Positions 1-5,472 of a DNA stretch of 5,472 nt are shown piece by piece. The notes under the pieces are model-generated. The model was not told the origin of the DNA. It did not search any database and saw only the letters and a list, made by a program, of their open reading frames with translations. Made by a program: the position numbers and the translations under genes. Positions within the stretch are counted from its first letter, which is position 1. Every line of letters starts with the position of its first letter. Origin of the DNA: Deltaproteobacteria bacterium. Lineage in GTDB: Bacteria > Desulfobacterota > Desulfobaccia > Desulfobaccales > Desulfobaccaceae. Location of the stretch: contig VGSX01000246.1 in NCBI GenBank assembly GCA_016874895.1, positions 1-5,472 on the forward strand, read 5' to 3'.

Positions 1-60
1 AGCCGCAATCTCCTTTGCCAAAAGCCGAATAGTAAGTTTACTTATCGGATCATCATCCAT
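1..60 (-). CDS. 5' end of an unidentified gene (partial, runs off left edge)
   Basis: An open frame begins with ATG at 60-58 and stays open to the window edge, giving 20 residues starting MDDDPISKLTIRLLAKEIAA. Its first 8 bases overlap the last codons and stop of the DUF6915-like gene (ATGGATGA), an arrangement typical of translationally coupled genes in one operon. There is no convincing Shine-Dalgarno sequence of its own, which would fit re-initiation by ribosomes finishing the upstream gene. The visible stretch is acidic at the very start and then predicted helical. Too little is present to name a family, and a chance open frame of this length cannot be excluded. Confidence 0.35.
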   Translation of the reverse strand, partial: MDDDPISKLTIRLLAKEIAA

Positions 61-394
61 AACGCACACTTTCATAGGTTTCCCGCCCATAAAGAAGGAT
101 TAAATCCTCCTCCTGCGCCGCCTTGTCACCGGGTTCCAGATAGACGAGGTGCGGGTTGTGGTCGAGCCAGGTAGCCGGAACGCAACCAAGATCGTCGATA
201 ATGTGCAGCTTGGCCGGGCTTCTGGCTTCTTCGCCAAACCGTCGAACCGCCAACTCGATGCCAAGCTGGTGATGCAAGAGCCGCCGGTGAGAGATTTTAT
301 ACTTCGGCCAGAATTGATCCAGAAAGAGGTGAATGTGGTCCCCCCTCATGCCATAAAGACGGAGAGTGTGTTTCACGTGCCGGTCGTGGTGCAT
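53..394 (-). CDS. DUF6915-like small protein
   Basis: A 113-residue soluble protein with no signal peptide or membrane segment. The pattern matches what I remember of the DUF6915 family: an N-terminal HH pair (2-3) followed by a short helix ending in LYG, then an HR at 36-37 with an HH at 41-42, a helix ending in FG (53-54), and a His-Ile-x-Asp-Asp-Leu-Gly stretch (64-70) followed by P73 and W76. The many conserved-looking histidines suggest metal or nucleotide binding, but the family's function is not known to me. The ATG at 394 is preceded by GAGG with 8 bases between; no other start codon occurs in frame before the upstream stop. It lies 145 bases downstream of the HAD gene on the same strand and overlaps the next start by 8 bases. 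The family assignment is from memory of motifs, without a database search. Confidence 0.65.
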   Translation of the reverse strand: MHHDRHVKHTLRLYGMRGDHIHLFLDQFWPKYKISHRRLLHHQLGIELAVRRFGEEARSPAKLHIIDDLGCVPATWLDHNPHLVYLEPGDKAAQEEDLILLYGRETYESVRYG

Positions 395-468
395 GATTAC
401 GGCCTCACTTGCTGCCCCGTCATATCGCCAGTTATTCGATCAGCCCCGACGCCAAAACCCAATGTGAT

Positions 469-498
469 TTAATAAATTCACAGAGGTTCATCAGTCAA
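469..498 (-). promoter_or_regulatory. Possible sigma-70 promoter for the DUF6915-like gene
   Basis: On the minus strand TTGACT (498-493, five of six matches to the -35 consensus) is followed after 18 bases by TATTAA (474-469, four of six to the -10 consensus). Transcription would begin near 462 and give a leader of about 68 bases before the ATG at 394. It lies in the gap after the HAD gene, so the DUF6915-like gene may be expressed independently of read-through. The AT-rich setting makes a chance match possible. Confidence 0.35.
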
Positions 499-539
499 GC
501 TCCCATAAATATTTCCCAATCCCCCTCGGAGCTGGCCAG

Positions 540-1166
540 TTAACGTCTGGTGCAGCCAAGAATCTCGAGCAGCTTATCGAGGGTGGGAAGGCTTTCGACA
601 ACCGGACTGTTGCCATGGCGGGCCAGGTGATAGCCATGCATACCCAATTGGCGGGGTGCAAGGCAATCGGATTCCAGGTTGTCGCCAATCATCATCACTT
701 CCTGGGGAAGGCAGTTGAGGCGGCGGCAGACCTCCTGGTAGATGACCGGGTTGGGTTTGACGGAACCGACCTCGAAGCTCCAGGCATAGGCATCCAGAGG
801 CGGCAGCAATAATTTGACCGGCACGGCGTAGGGAGCGGCCAGATTAGAGCAGAGGGCCAGTTTGAAACCGGCATGCCGTAAAGAATGCAGGGTCGGCAAC
901 GTGTCCGGAAACAGTTCGATGGACGCCAGTTCGGCAAAGAGCTCGATTTCCAGCGCGGCAATTTCTGCAGGGGGAAGGTCAACACCGAACATGGCAGCGG
1001 TGCCGGCCAGGCCGACGTTGTTGGACATGATCCGAGCGGCATCCTTGGGTTGTGGCTTCCTGCCGAGATGGGACATTTTTTCCAGAAGTTGACCATATGG
1101 GTGACGTTTCTGTCCGATCTGCACCAAGGTGCCGAAGACGTCGAAGACCACGGCCTGAATATGCAC
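540..1166 (-). CDS. HAD-superfamily hydrolase
   Basis: A cytoplasmic HAD-fold hydrolase of about 208 residues, the usual size for a cap-containing member. Numbered from the upstream in-frame ATG at 1190, motif I is VVFDVFGTLV with nucleophile D17, motif II is LCSN with S115, motif III is K145 in the VGSVKPNP stretch, and motif IV is GDNLESD with D170 and D175. The cap helices lie between motifs I and II. The residue two after the nucleophile is Phe (F19), where phosphatases normally have the general acid/base Asp. That DxFGT/DxYGT form is known from haloacid-dehalogenase-type members, so phosphatase activity should not be assumed and the substrate is unknown. I chose GTG at 1166 (codon 9 of the longest frame) because GAAGGG lies 6 bases before it and the predicted transcript starts only about 3 bases before the ATG at 1190. 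That start also places motif I at the N-terminus, as is normal for HAD proteins. Confidence 0.92.
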   Translation of the reverse strand: MHIQAVVFDVFGTLVQIGQKRHPYGQLLEKMSHLGRKPQPKDAARIMSNNVGLAGTAAMFGVDLPPAEIAALEIELFAELASIELFPDTLPTLHSLRHAGFKLALCSNLAAPYAVPVKLLLPPLDAYAWSFEVGSVKPNPVIYQEVCRRLNCLPQEVMMIGDNLESDCLAPRQLGMHGYHLARHGNSPVVESLPTLDKLLEILGCTRR

Positions 1167-1172
1167 ACAATT

Positions 1173-1178
1173 CCCTTC
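1173..1178 (-). promoter_or_regulatory. Ribosome binding site deciding the HAD start
   Basis: GAAGGG on the minus strand, 6 bases before GTG at 1166. It lies inside the longest open frame, so it supports initiation at the GTG and not at the ATG at 1190, which has only an AT-rich stretch and a promoter -10 box in front of it. Confidence 0.55.
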
Positions 1179-1199
1179 AGATATTTTCATTTTTAAATG

Positions 1200-1228
1200 A
1201 TTATACCAGGCATTGCTTATCCGGTGAA
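1200..1228 (-). promoter_or_regulatory. Sigma-70 promoter of the HAD gene
   Basis: On the minus strand a perfect TATAAT (1205-1200) is preceded, at the optimal 17-base spacing, by TTCACC (1228-1223, four of six matches to TTGACA). The transcript would start near 1193, giving a leader of about 27 bases to the GTG start. It lies in the AT-rich divergent region and reads away from the TIR module. Confidence 0.65.
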
Positions 1229-1401
1229 ATACTCCACCTTCTGGTTATAAAGATAGCTCCGGGCAGCGAGCTTGGCAAATGCTCCGAGAATTGGTCTCGG
1301 CTGTCCTGTTGATTTTTTGGATGTTTGCCATACCTGCCGGTATCTTAAAATTATTTTCTATCAAAAATATAACCATTAGCTCGTAAAAAGAGATAAATAC
1401 T

Positions 1402-1432
1402 CTGGCAGCCGTCGTTTGTACTGGGCTATAAT
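1402..1432 (+). promoter_or_regulatory. Candidate promoter for the Nudix/TIR module
   Basis: A perfect TATAAT at 1427-1432 has CTGGCA (1402-1407, four of six to the -35 consensus) 19 bases upstream, a spacing longer than ideal. Transcription would begin near 1439, about 19 bases before the Nudix ATG and within reach of the TIR gene, and no better plus-strand promoter is visible nearer the TIR gene. The weak -35 suggests low basal expression or a need for an activator. The rest of the AT-rich divergent spacer (about 1229-1400) shows two short inverted repeats but no coding region. Confidence 0.45.
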
Positions 1433-1457
1433 TGCTCACTTATACTTAAGGGTGATT

Positions 1458-1700
1458 ATGCCCAACGATCTCTGCCAGCCTTACCCTGTTCCAGTGGTTC
1501 GGGCCCTGATCGCCGACGCCGCGGGCCGGGTTCTGCTGCTGCAGCGGGCTGCCACGGCCTATGGGCCGGGGCAATGGTGCCTGCCGGGCGGCAAGGTGGA
1601 CTACGGCCAGACCCTGGTTGAGGCCCTGGCCCGGGAAATCCGGGAGGAAACCGCGCTGGAACTTCGAGAACGTGAAAGTGATTTTTGGATTCATGCCTAA
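1458..1700 (+). CDS. Truncated Nudix hydrolase (possible remnant)
   Basis: An 80-residue frame with the N-terminal half of a Nudix domain. Residues 11-30 form the first strands (VPVVRALIAD, then GRVLLLQR), followed by GQWCLPGGK (38-46) and the Nudix box 45-67. In the box G45, R59-E60, I61 and the metal-binding E63-E64 are kept, but the first Glu is Gln (Q51) and the usual Gly near the end is Ala (A66). These two changes may be subfamily traits. Nudix proteins are normally about 130-160 residues; this one stops 13 residues after the box, so the C-terminal strands and helix of the fold are missing. The ATG at 1458 has AAGGG 5 bases before it, while an in-frame ATG at 1416 lies before the predicted transcription start. 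The stop lies 17 bases before the TIR gene. It is most likely a gene remnant at a recombination junction, though its catalytic Glu residues remain and it may still be translated. The loss of the C-terminal half argues against a stable enzyme. Confidence 0.75.
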   Translation: MPNDLCQPYPVPVVRALIADAAGRVLLLQRAATAYGPGQWCLPGGKVDYGQTLVEALAREIREETALELRERESDFWIHA

Positions 1701-1717
1701 GAAAGGACTATTTTCCC

Positions 1718-4700
1718 ATGTCTTACGATGTATTTATCAGCTATGCCCGGAAGGACAACGAACCCCCTGAGCCTTTTCAACCCGGAGACCCTGAGCCCGG
1801 TTGGATCACCGCCTTCATCGAGGCCCTGAAGGAAGAATACCGCCGCGCCACTGGGGGACAGGAACTACAGGTCTATTTTGACAAAAAAGAAATCCGTTCC
1901 ATGGACGATTGGCAGCGGCATATATTCCGCCATCTCCGGGAGTCCAAGATACTTCTTGCCTTTCTTTCACCCAACTACTTCAAAAGCCCTTGGTGTCGGA
2001 AAGAATGGGAAGCCTGGATCGACCATGAAATCTCCAAGCACATCCTCTCGGAAGGCATCGCGCCCATTTATTTTGTAGAGGTGCCGGGCTTTCCGGATTC
2101 CCCGGCAGCGCACCTGGCTGATTGGGTGGAGAACTTCAGGCGGCGCCAGTGGCAGGTCGATCTTCGTCCCTTCATCCCCCAAGGTTTGGAGGCCCTGCGC
2201 GACGAGGGTCTCAAGGACAGGCTGGCCGAACTGGAAAGGCAGATTCGGGAGCGGGCCGGACGGGTGGCGCGGGCCGCGGCCTCACCAAACAGGGTGCCGG
2301 ACTACAACCCTTGTTTCGTCGGCAGGCTGACCGAGTTAAACCGGCTCTTTGATATGCTCTTTGAGGGGCGGGTGGGAGTGGTGGCCACGGTGCACGGCTT
2401 GGGAGGCATGGGCAAGAGCGAGCTGGCTTTTACCTATGCCCACGCCTTTGCCCACGAATACCCAGGCGGGCGCTATCTCCTGCGGGCCGAGGACCGAACC
2501 GACCTTCAGGACCTGCTCTGTGACCTGGCGCCTGATTTAAACATCCAGTTCAGCGACGAAGAGAGCAAGAACCCCGAACTCAAGTTCCGCCGCCTGCGCG
2601 CCGGTCTTGACCAGTGGACCCAGGAAAAAGGGCGGGTCCTCCTGGTGCTGGACAACGTCGCCCAGCACCGGCTTCTGTCTAAAGATCAGCTCGGGAAGCT
2701 TAATTTGTCCCAGGACCGGGTCCACCTCCTGGCCACTACCCGGCTGCTGCCGCCGCCCAGCGCCCTGAGCGGGGTGGCGGCCCAAACCCATCAGACCACG
2801 GCCTGGCTCCCGGTGGATGAACTGCCCATCAACGATGCGGCGCGCCTCCTGGAAAAACACCGGCCGTTCACCAGCCCCGAGGAAGCCGAGACAGCCCGTG
2901 AGATTGCCAAGGCTTTGGAAGGCTTTACCCTGGCCGTGGAAACAGTGGCTATCCACCTGGCCAATGAACCGGATCTGACTTATGCCGGGTTCCTGAGAGA
3001 GTTACGCGGGAAAATCCTCCCCACCCTGGATGATTTAGGAAGTCGGGAAGATATTGATCTGCGTCTCCACAATCATGAAAAATTGCTGGCCCACCTTCTC
3101 AAACCAACCCTGGAGCCCCTGGAGCCGCCGGAAGGGTTGGCAGTCCAGTACGCCGCCCTGCTCCCGGCCGATCAGATTCCCCTCCCCTGGCTCCGGTCTC
3201 TGATCACCCAAGACTTTCCTGATATGGGCCAAGATGGGGAGTGGAACCGCCTGGTGCGTAAGCTCATGGGTTTGAGACTTTGGCAGTCCACCCGGACCGC
3301 CGAGGAGGATGAACGCCATCTACTCGTCCGCATGCATCGCCTGGTCCAGGAGGTGGTCCGGGGGCGCCTGACTTCAGACGAATTGGCCGAACGGCAAAAA
3401 TCCCTGGAGACCCTGGTAGGACAACGCGATGCAGCTTTGGAAAACACCACCCAATGGACCGGGGCCCGCTGGGAGGTGGAGCCCCTGGAGGCCCTGGCCC
3501 TCCTCTGGGCTGACCAGGGGCATGAAAAAGCCGCCTGGCTGCTCAATCAGGTCGGGATGCGTTGGCACCATCTGGCGGAATGGACCCGGGCCGAGCCCCT
3601 GATGCGCCGGGCCCTGGCCATTAACGAGGCGGGCTTAGGGCCGGAACACCCTGATGTCGCCATAAAACTCAACAACCTGGCGCTGTTGCTCCAGGCCACG
3701 AACCGGCTGGCCGAGGCCGAGCCCCTCATGCGCCGGGCCCTGTCCATCGACGGGAAGAGCTTTGGGCCGGACCACCCCGTGGTCGCCAGAGACCTCAGCA
3801 ACCTGGCTGGGCTGTTCGTCGCTACCAATCGCTGGGTTGAGGCCGAGCAGTTGTTCGGCTGGGCTCTGGCCATTTATGAGGCCAGCATTGGGCTGGGCCA
3901 CCTTGAAGTCGCTCGGGTCCTCAACAACTTGGCCTATATGCTGCAGACCACGGGCCGCTATGCCGAGGCCTGGAACTCGTATCGCCGTGCCTTGGAAATT
4001 CGGGAGAAGAGCCTGGGGGCGGAGCACCCTCAAGTAGGCATGGCACTCAACAACCTGGCAGAGCTGCTGCGGACAACCAATCGGTTGGCCGAGGCCGAGC
4101 CTTTGTTTGGCCGAGCTCTGGCTATTAACGAGGCCAGCTTTGGGCCGAACCATCCAGAAGTCGCCAAAATTCTTAATAACTTGGCGGAGTTGCTGCGTGC
4201 CACCAACCGCTGGGCCGAAGCCGAGCCCTTGTATCGCAGAGCCTTGGCCATTGATGAGGCCAGCTTTGGACCGGGCAACCCCAATGTCGCCCGGGATCTC
4301 AACAACCTGGCCTTGTTGCTGGAGGACACCAACCGTCTGGAGGAGGCCGAGCCCCTATATCGACGGGCTTTGGCCATTAACGAGGCGGGCTTAGGGCCCA
4401 ATCACCCCGAACTCGCCTCCTCCCTCAACAACCTGGCTGCGCTACTCTACGCCACCAACCGCCTGACCGAAGCCGAGCCCTTGTATCGCCGGTCCCTGGC
4501 CATTTTTGAGGCAAGCCTGGGGACCGAGCATCTCCAAGTTGCTTATGCCCTTAACAACCTGGCGCAGTTGCTCCAGGCCACAAACCGCCTGGCCGAGGCC
4601 GAGCCCCTCATGCGCCGGGGGCTGGTTATTTTGTTTAACTGCAGCCGTGCCACCGGCCACTTGCACCCGAACTTGCAGACATTCGTCGACAATTATGCCG

Positions 4701-4792
4701 CGTTGCTAAAGGCAATGGGTTTATGCGACGGCGAGATCCTGGCCCGGCTGCGGGAGCTGGCGCCGGATTTTTTTGCTGATGAGGCGGAGTGA
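1718..4792 (+). CDS. TIR-NB-ARC-TPR STAND signalling NTPase
   Basis: A 1024-residue multidomain protein of the prokaryotic STAND type, likely a cytoplasmic immune sensor. A TIR domain occupies about 2-125: YDVFISYARKD at the N-terminus, DDWQRHI in the middle, and SPNYFKSPWCRKEW at 84-97, where E96 sits at the position of the catalytic Glu of NAD+-cleaving TIRs. A charged helical linker (about 156-187) leads to NB-ARC: FVGR (200-203), Walker A GLGGMGKS (227-234), Walker B RVLLVLDNV (306-314), an LLATTR sensor (337-342), a GFTLA variant of the GLPLA motif (402-406) and a winged-helix MHRLVQEVVR (539-548), with MHR at the place of MHD. From 625 onward come eight exact 42-residue TPR units plus a capping helix pair. 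Nucleotide exchange would drive oligomerisation and TIR activation. The ATG at 1718 follows AAGGA by 10 bases; an alternative TTG at 1685 would add 11 residues, overlap the Nudix gene and lacks a ribosome site. It lies upstream of the RyR gene, probably in one operon. Domain calls are seen in the sequence; an antiphage role is inferred. Confidence 0.95.
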   Translation: MSYDVFISYARKDNEPPEPFQPGDPEPGWITAFIEALKEEYRRATGGQELQVYFDKKEIRSMDDWQRHIFRHLRESKILLAFLSPNYFKSPWCRKEWEAWIDHEISKHILSEGIAPIYFVEVPGFPDSPAAHLADWVENFRRRQWQVDLRPFIPQGLEALRDEGLKDRLAELERQIRERAGRVARAAASPNRVPDYNPCFVGRLTELNRLFDMLFEGRVGVVATVHGLGGMGKSELAFTYAHAFAHEYPGGRYLLRAEDRTDLQDLLCDLAPDLNIQFSDEESKNPELKFRRLRAGLDQWTQEKGRVLLVLDNVAQHRLLSKDQLGKLNLSQDRVHLLATTRLLPPPSALSGVAAQTHQTTAWLPVDELPINDAARLLEKHRPFTSPEEAETAREIAKALEGFTLAVETVAIHLANEPDLTYAGFLRELRGKILPTLDDLGSREDIDLRLHNHEKLLAHLLKPTLEPLEPPEGLAVQYAALLPADQIPLPWLRSLITQDFPDMGQDGEWNRLVRKLMGLRLWQSTRTAEEDERHLLVRMHRLVQEVVRGRLTSDELAERQKSLETLVGQRDAALENTTQWTGARWEVEPLEALALLWADQGHEKAAWLLNQVGMRWHHLAEWTRAEPLMRRALAINEAGLGPEHPDVAIKLNNLALLLQATNRLAEAEPLMRRALSIDGKSFGPDHPVVARDLSNLAGLFVATNRWVEAEQLFGWALAIYEASIGLGHLEVARVLNNLAYMLQTTGRYAEAWNSYRRALEIREKSLGAEHPQVGMALNNLAELLRTTNRLAEAEPLFGRALAINEASFGPNHPEVAKILNNLAELLRATNRWAEAEPLYRRALAIDEASFGPGNPNVARDLNNLALLLEDTNRLEEAEPLYRRALAINEAGLGPNHPELASSLNNLAALLYATNRLTEAEPLYRRSLAIFEASLGTEHLQVAYALNNLAQLLQATNRLAEAEPLMRRGLVILFNCSRATGHLHPNLQTFVDNYAALLKAMGLCDGEILARLRELAPDFFADEAE
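3590..4597 (+). repeat. Eight tandem 126-base TPR-coding repeats
   Basis: The coding sequence has a strict 126-base (42-residue) period. Units begin at residues 625, 667, 709, 751, 793, 835, 877 and 919 of the TIR protein, each opening with a variant of AEPLxRRALAI and containing LNNLAxLL and an ATNRLAEAE-type turn; a ninth, partial unit starts at 961. This is the kinesin-light-chain/TPR_10-TPR_12 class of TPR, which forms a superhelical binding groove. No unit contains an indel. Units three and four (709-792) are the most diverged. Bases 3617-3642 and 4373-4398, six units apart, are identical, and bases 3671-3742 and 4553-4624, seven units apart, differ at only five positions, so the array has been homogenised by recombination. 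Confidence 0.93.
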
Positions 4793-4855
4793 GGGATCGG
4801 CAGATGGGGCCTCTTGACAACCAAATAGCGGTGACACGAAATCAGTATAACCCCT

Positions 4856-4861
4856 GAGGAG
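4856..4861 (+). promoter_or_regulatory. Ribosome binding site of the RyR gene
   Basis: GAGGAG lies 12 bases before the ATG at 4874, a longer spacing than usual but with a strong anti-Shine-Dalgarno match. The 81-base gap between the TIR-NB-ARC-TPR stop and this gene shows no clear terminator, so read-through from the upstream gene is likely. Confidence 0.5.
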
Positions 4862-4873
4862 ATTTCTAATTCC

Positions 4874-5176
4874 ATGTCATACCAACCCAAACCCTTTGAT
4901 ACGGCAAACGTCCAGTTGCCTCCGGACCTGACGGCCCTGGGGGAGCGGTTAGCGGAAAATGCCCATGACAACTGGGCCAGTCAGCGGTTGGCCGAGGGCT
5001 GGCGCTACGGTCCCCAGCGCCATGACGCCAGGAAGGAACATCCCTGCCTGGTGCCGTATGGGGAGCTGCCGGAGTCGGAGAAGGCCTACGACCGGCGGGC
5101 GGCCATGGAAACCTTGAAGACCATTATGGCCCTGGGTTACCGGATCTTGCCGCCCGCCGGGGAGAGTGATGGGTAA
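4874..5176 (+). CDS. Single-domain RyR (ryanodine receptor repeat) protein
   Basis: A 100-residue protein that is essentially one RyR domain (Pfam family RyR, PF02026), a fold repeated in animal ryanodine receptor channels but also found as single units in bacteria and phages. Conserved features in order: FDT (8-10), V13 and LP (15-16) leading to a helix ending LAENAHDNW (26-34), R38 and EGW (41-43), YGPQRHD (45-51), KEHPCLVPY (54-62), LPESEKAYDR (65-74), and a final helix with LK (81-82) and LGYRI (87-91). There is no signal peptide or membrane segment. The ligand of bacterial RyR domains is not settled as far as I know; the animal channels respond to NAD-derived cyclic ADP-ribose, directly or not, so a role as sensor of the TIR product is a reasonable inference. 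Its TAA shares a base with an ATG of the downstream membrane gene (TAATG), indicating co-translation. The domain call is firm; the function is not. Confidence 0.92.
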   Translation: MSYQPKPFDTANVQLPPDLTALGERLAENAHDNWASQRLAEGWRYGPQRHDARKEHPCLVPYGELPESEKAYDRRAAMETLKTIMALGYRILPPAGESDG

Positions 5177-5181
5177 TGAGT

Positions 5182-5186
5182 AAGGA
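5182..5186 (+). promoter_or_regulatory. Ribosome binding site of the membrane-protein gene
   Basis: AAGGA lies 7 bases before the ATG at 5194, the ideal arrangement. It favours that start over the ATG at 5176, which overlaps the RyR stop codon and has only a distant GGAG before it. Re-initiation at 5176 remains possible. Confidence 0.55.
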
Positions 5187-5193
5187 TGAAACC

Positions 5194-5472
5194 ATGAGCG
5201 CCGCAAACCAGGGGGATTACCTCAGTAAGGCGGTGGAATGGCGGCGGCTGGGGGCCTTGGCCCTGGTGGCCTATGTTCTGGGTTTCCTGGGTTTCCTGCA
5301 GCATTTTTCAGGTAACTTCACCAACTTCAAAGACTGGCTAGATTTCCTCTCCAAAGGCGCTGAGGCGGTGGCTGGAAAAAAACCGGAGAAGCGGCGAGCC
5401 ACGGCGGCGGATGCCTTCCGGGAGCTGATCATTGAGACTACCCGCAGCCTCAACCAGCCGACTGGCCTGATC
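5194..5472 (+). CDS. Single-pass membrane protein, N-terminal part (runs off right edge)
   Basis: The frame is open from ATG 5194 to the window end, 93 residues (99 if ATG 5176 is used). Counting from 5194, a short polar N-terminus ending in WRR (16-18) is followed by a hydrophobic segment at about 19-36 (GALALVAYVLGFLGFLQH region) that should form one transmembrane helix. After it comes an amphipathic stretch rich in Phe and Trp, then a basic linker around 61-68 (KKPEKRR) and the start of what looks like a soluble helical domain (AADAFRELIIETTRSLN). I do not recognise the family. The gene directly follows the RyR gene, either overlapping its stop by one base or 17 bases beyond it, so the two are probably made together. 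A membrane effector or anchor for the module is the natural guess. The missing C-terminal part would decide the family. Confidence 0.75.
   Translation, partial: MSAANQGDYLSKAVEWRRLGALALVAYVLGFLGFLQHFSGNFTNFKDWLDFLSKGAEAVAGKKPEKRRATAADAFRELIIETTRSLNQPTGLI

Noticed and set aside
1284..1318. Hairpin (CCGAGA/TCTCGG, 5-base loop) followed by a run of six T, as a terminator
   Set aside because: The stem has only six pairs and the T-run lies about ten bases past it; no plus-strand gene precedes it.
1330..1343. Small inverted repeat ATACC/GGTAT in the divergent region
   Set aside because: Five pairs only, with no T-tract and no match to an operator I recognise; likely chance.
1245..1439. A 64-codon minus-strand frame in the divergent intergenic region
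   Set aside because: It would start with GTG without a ribosome site, lies in AT-rich DNA that carries promoters, and the protein resembles nothing I know.
1685..1717. TTG start adding 11 residues to the TIR protein
   Set aside because: No ribosome site precedes it, it overlaps the Nudix gene, and TIR domains typically begin right at the YDVFISY segment after the ATG at 1718.
3547..4401. Long minus-strand frames across the TPR region
   Set aside because: They are antisense reflections of the periodic, GC-rich TPR coding sequence, repeat the same 42-residue period and lack ribosome sites.
3590..4597. CRISPR-like or non-coding tandem repeat
   Set aside because: The 126-base period is in frame, encodes TPR helices and has no separate spacers, so it is protein repeat coding.
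4814..4851. Promoter for the RyR gene from TTGACA and TATAAC
   Set aside because: The spacing is 26 bases, far from the 16-18 needed, and no acceptable -10 box lies at the right distance from TTGACA.

Overview
The window looks like a GC-rich Gram-negative genome, most plausibly a Desulfobacterota (delta-proteobacterial) or similar environmental bacterium. This placement rests only on base composition and on the style of the HAD, NB-ARC/TPR and RyR proteins as I remember such families; no marker gene fixes the taxonomy. No tRNA, rRNA, CRISPR array, transposase or integrase is visible.

Left part (1-1228, all minus strand, read right to left): a HAD-superfamily hydrolase gene with a well-formed sigma-70 promoter just upstream, then a 145-base gap carrying a weaker promoter, then a small DUF6915-like gene, then the first 20 codons of another gene whose ATG overlaps the end of the DUF6915-like gene. 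These look like ordinary chromosomal or flanking genes.

Middle (about 1167-1457): an AT-rich divergent intergenic region with outward-facing promoters on both strands. To its right the plus strand begins with a very short Nudix reading frame (80 codons) that stops just after the Nudix box, so it is either a remnant or a minimal protein.

Right part (1718-5472, all plus strand): a 1024-residue signalling NTPase with TIR, NB-ARC (STAND) and kinesin-light-chain-type TPR domains; then, 81 bases on, a 100-residue single-domain RyR (ryanodine receptor repeat) protein; then a gene overlapping or directly abutting it that encodes a protein with one N-terminal transmembrane helix and runs off the window. 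I read these three as one candidate immune or cell-suicide module. The TPR array would sense or scaffold, the NB-ARC part would switch and oligomerise, and the TIR domain would cleave NAD+. The RyR protein could bind a TIR-derived nucleotide, or a protein, and hand the signal to the membrane partner. The domain calls are strong; the way they work together is inference. The Nudix remnant directly against the TIR gene suggests that the module's left edge is a recombination junction.
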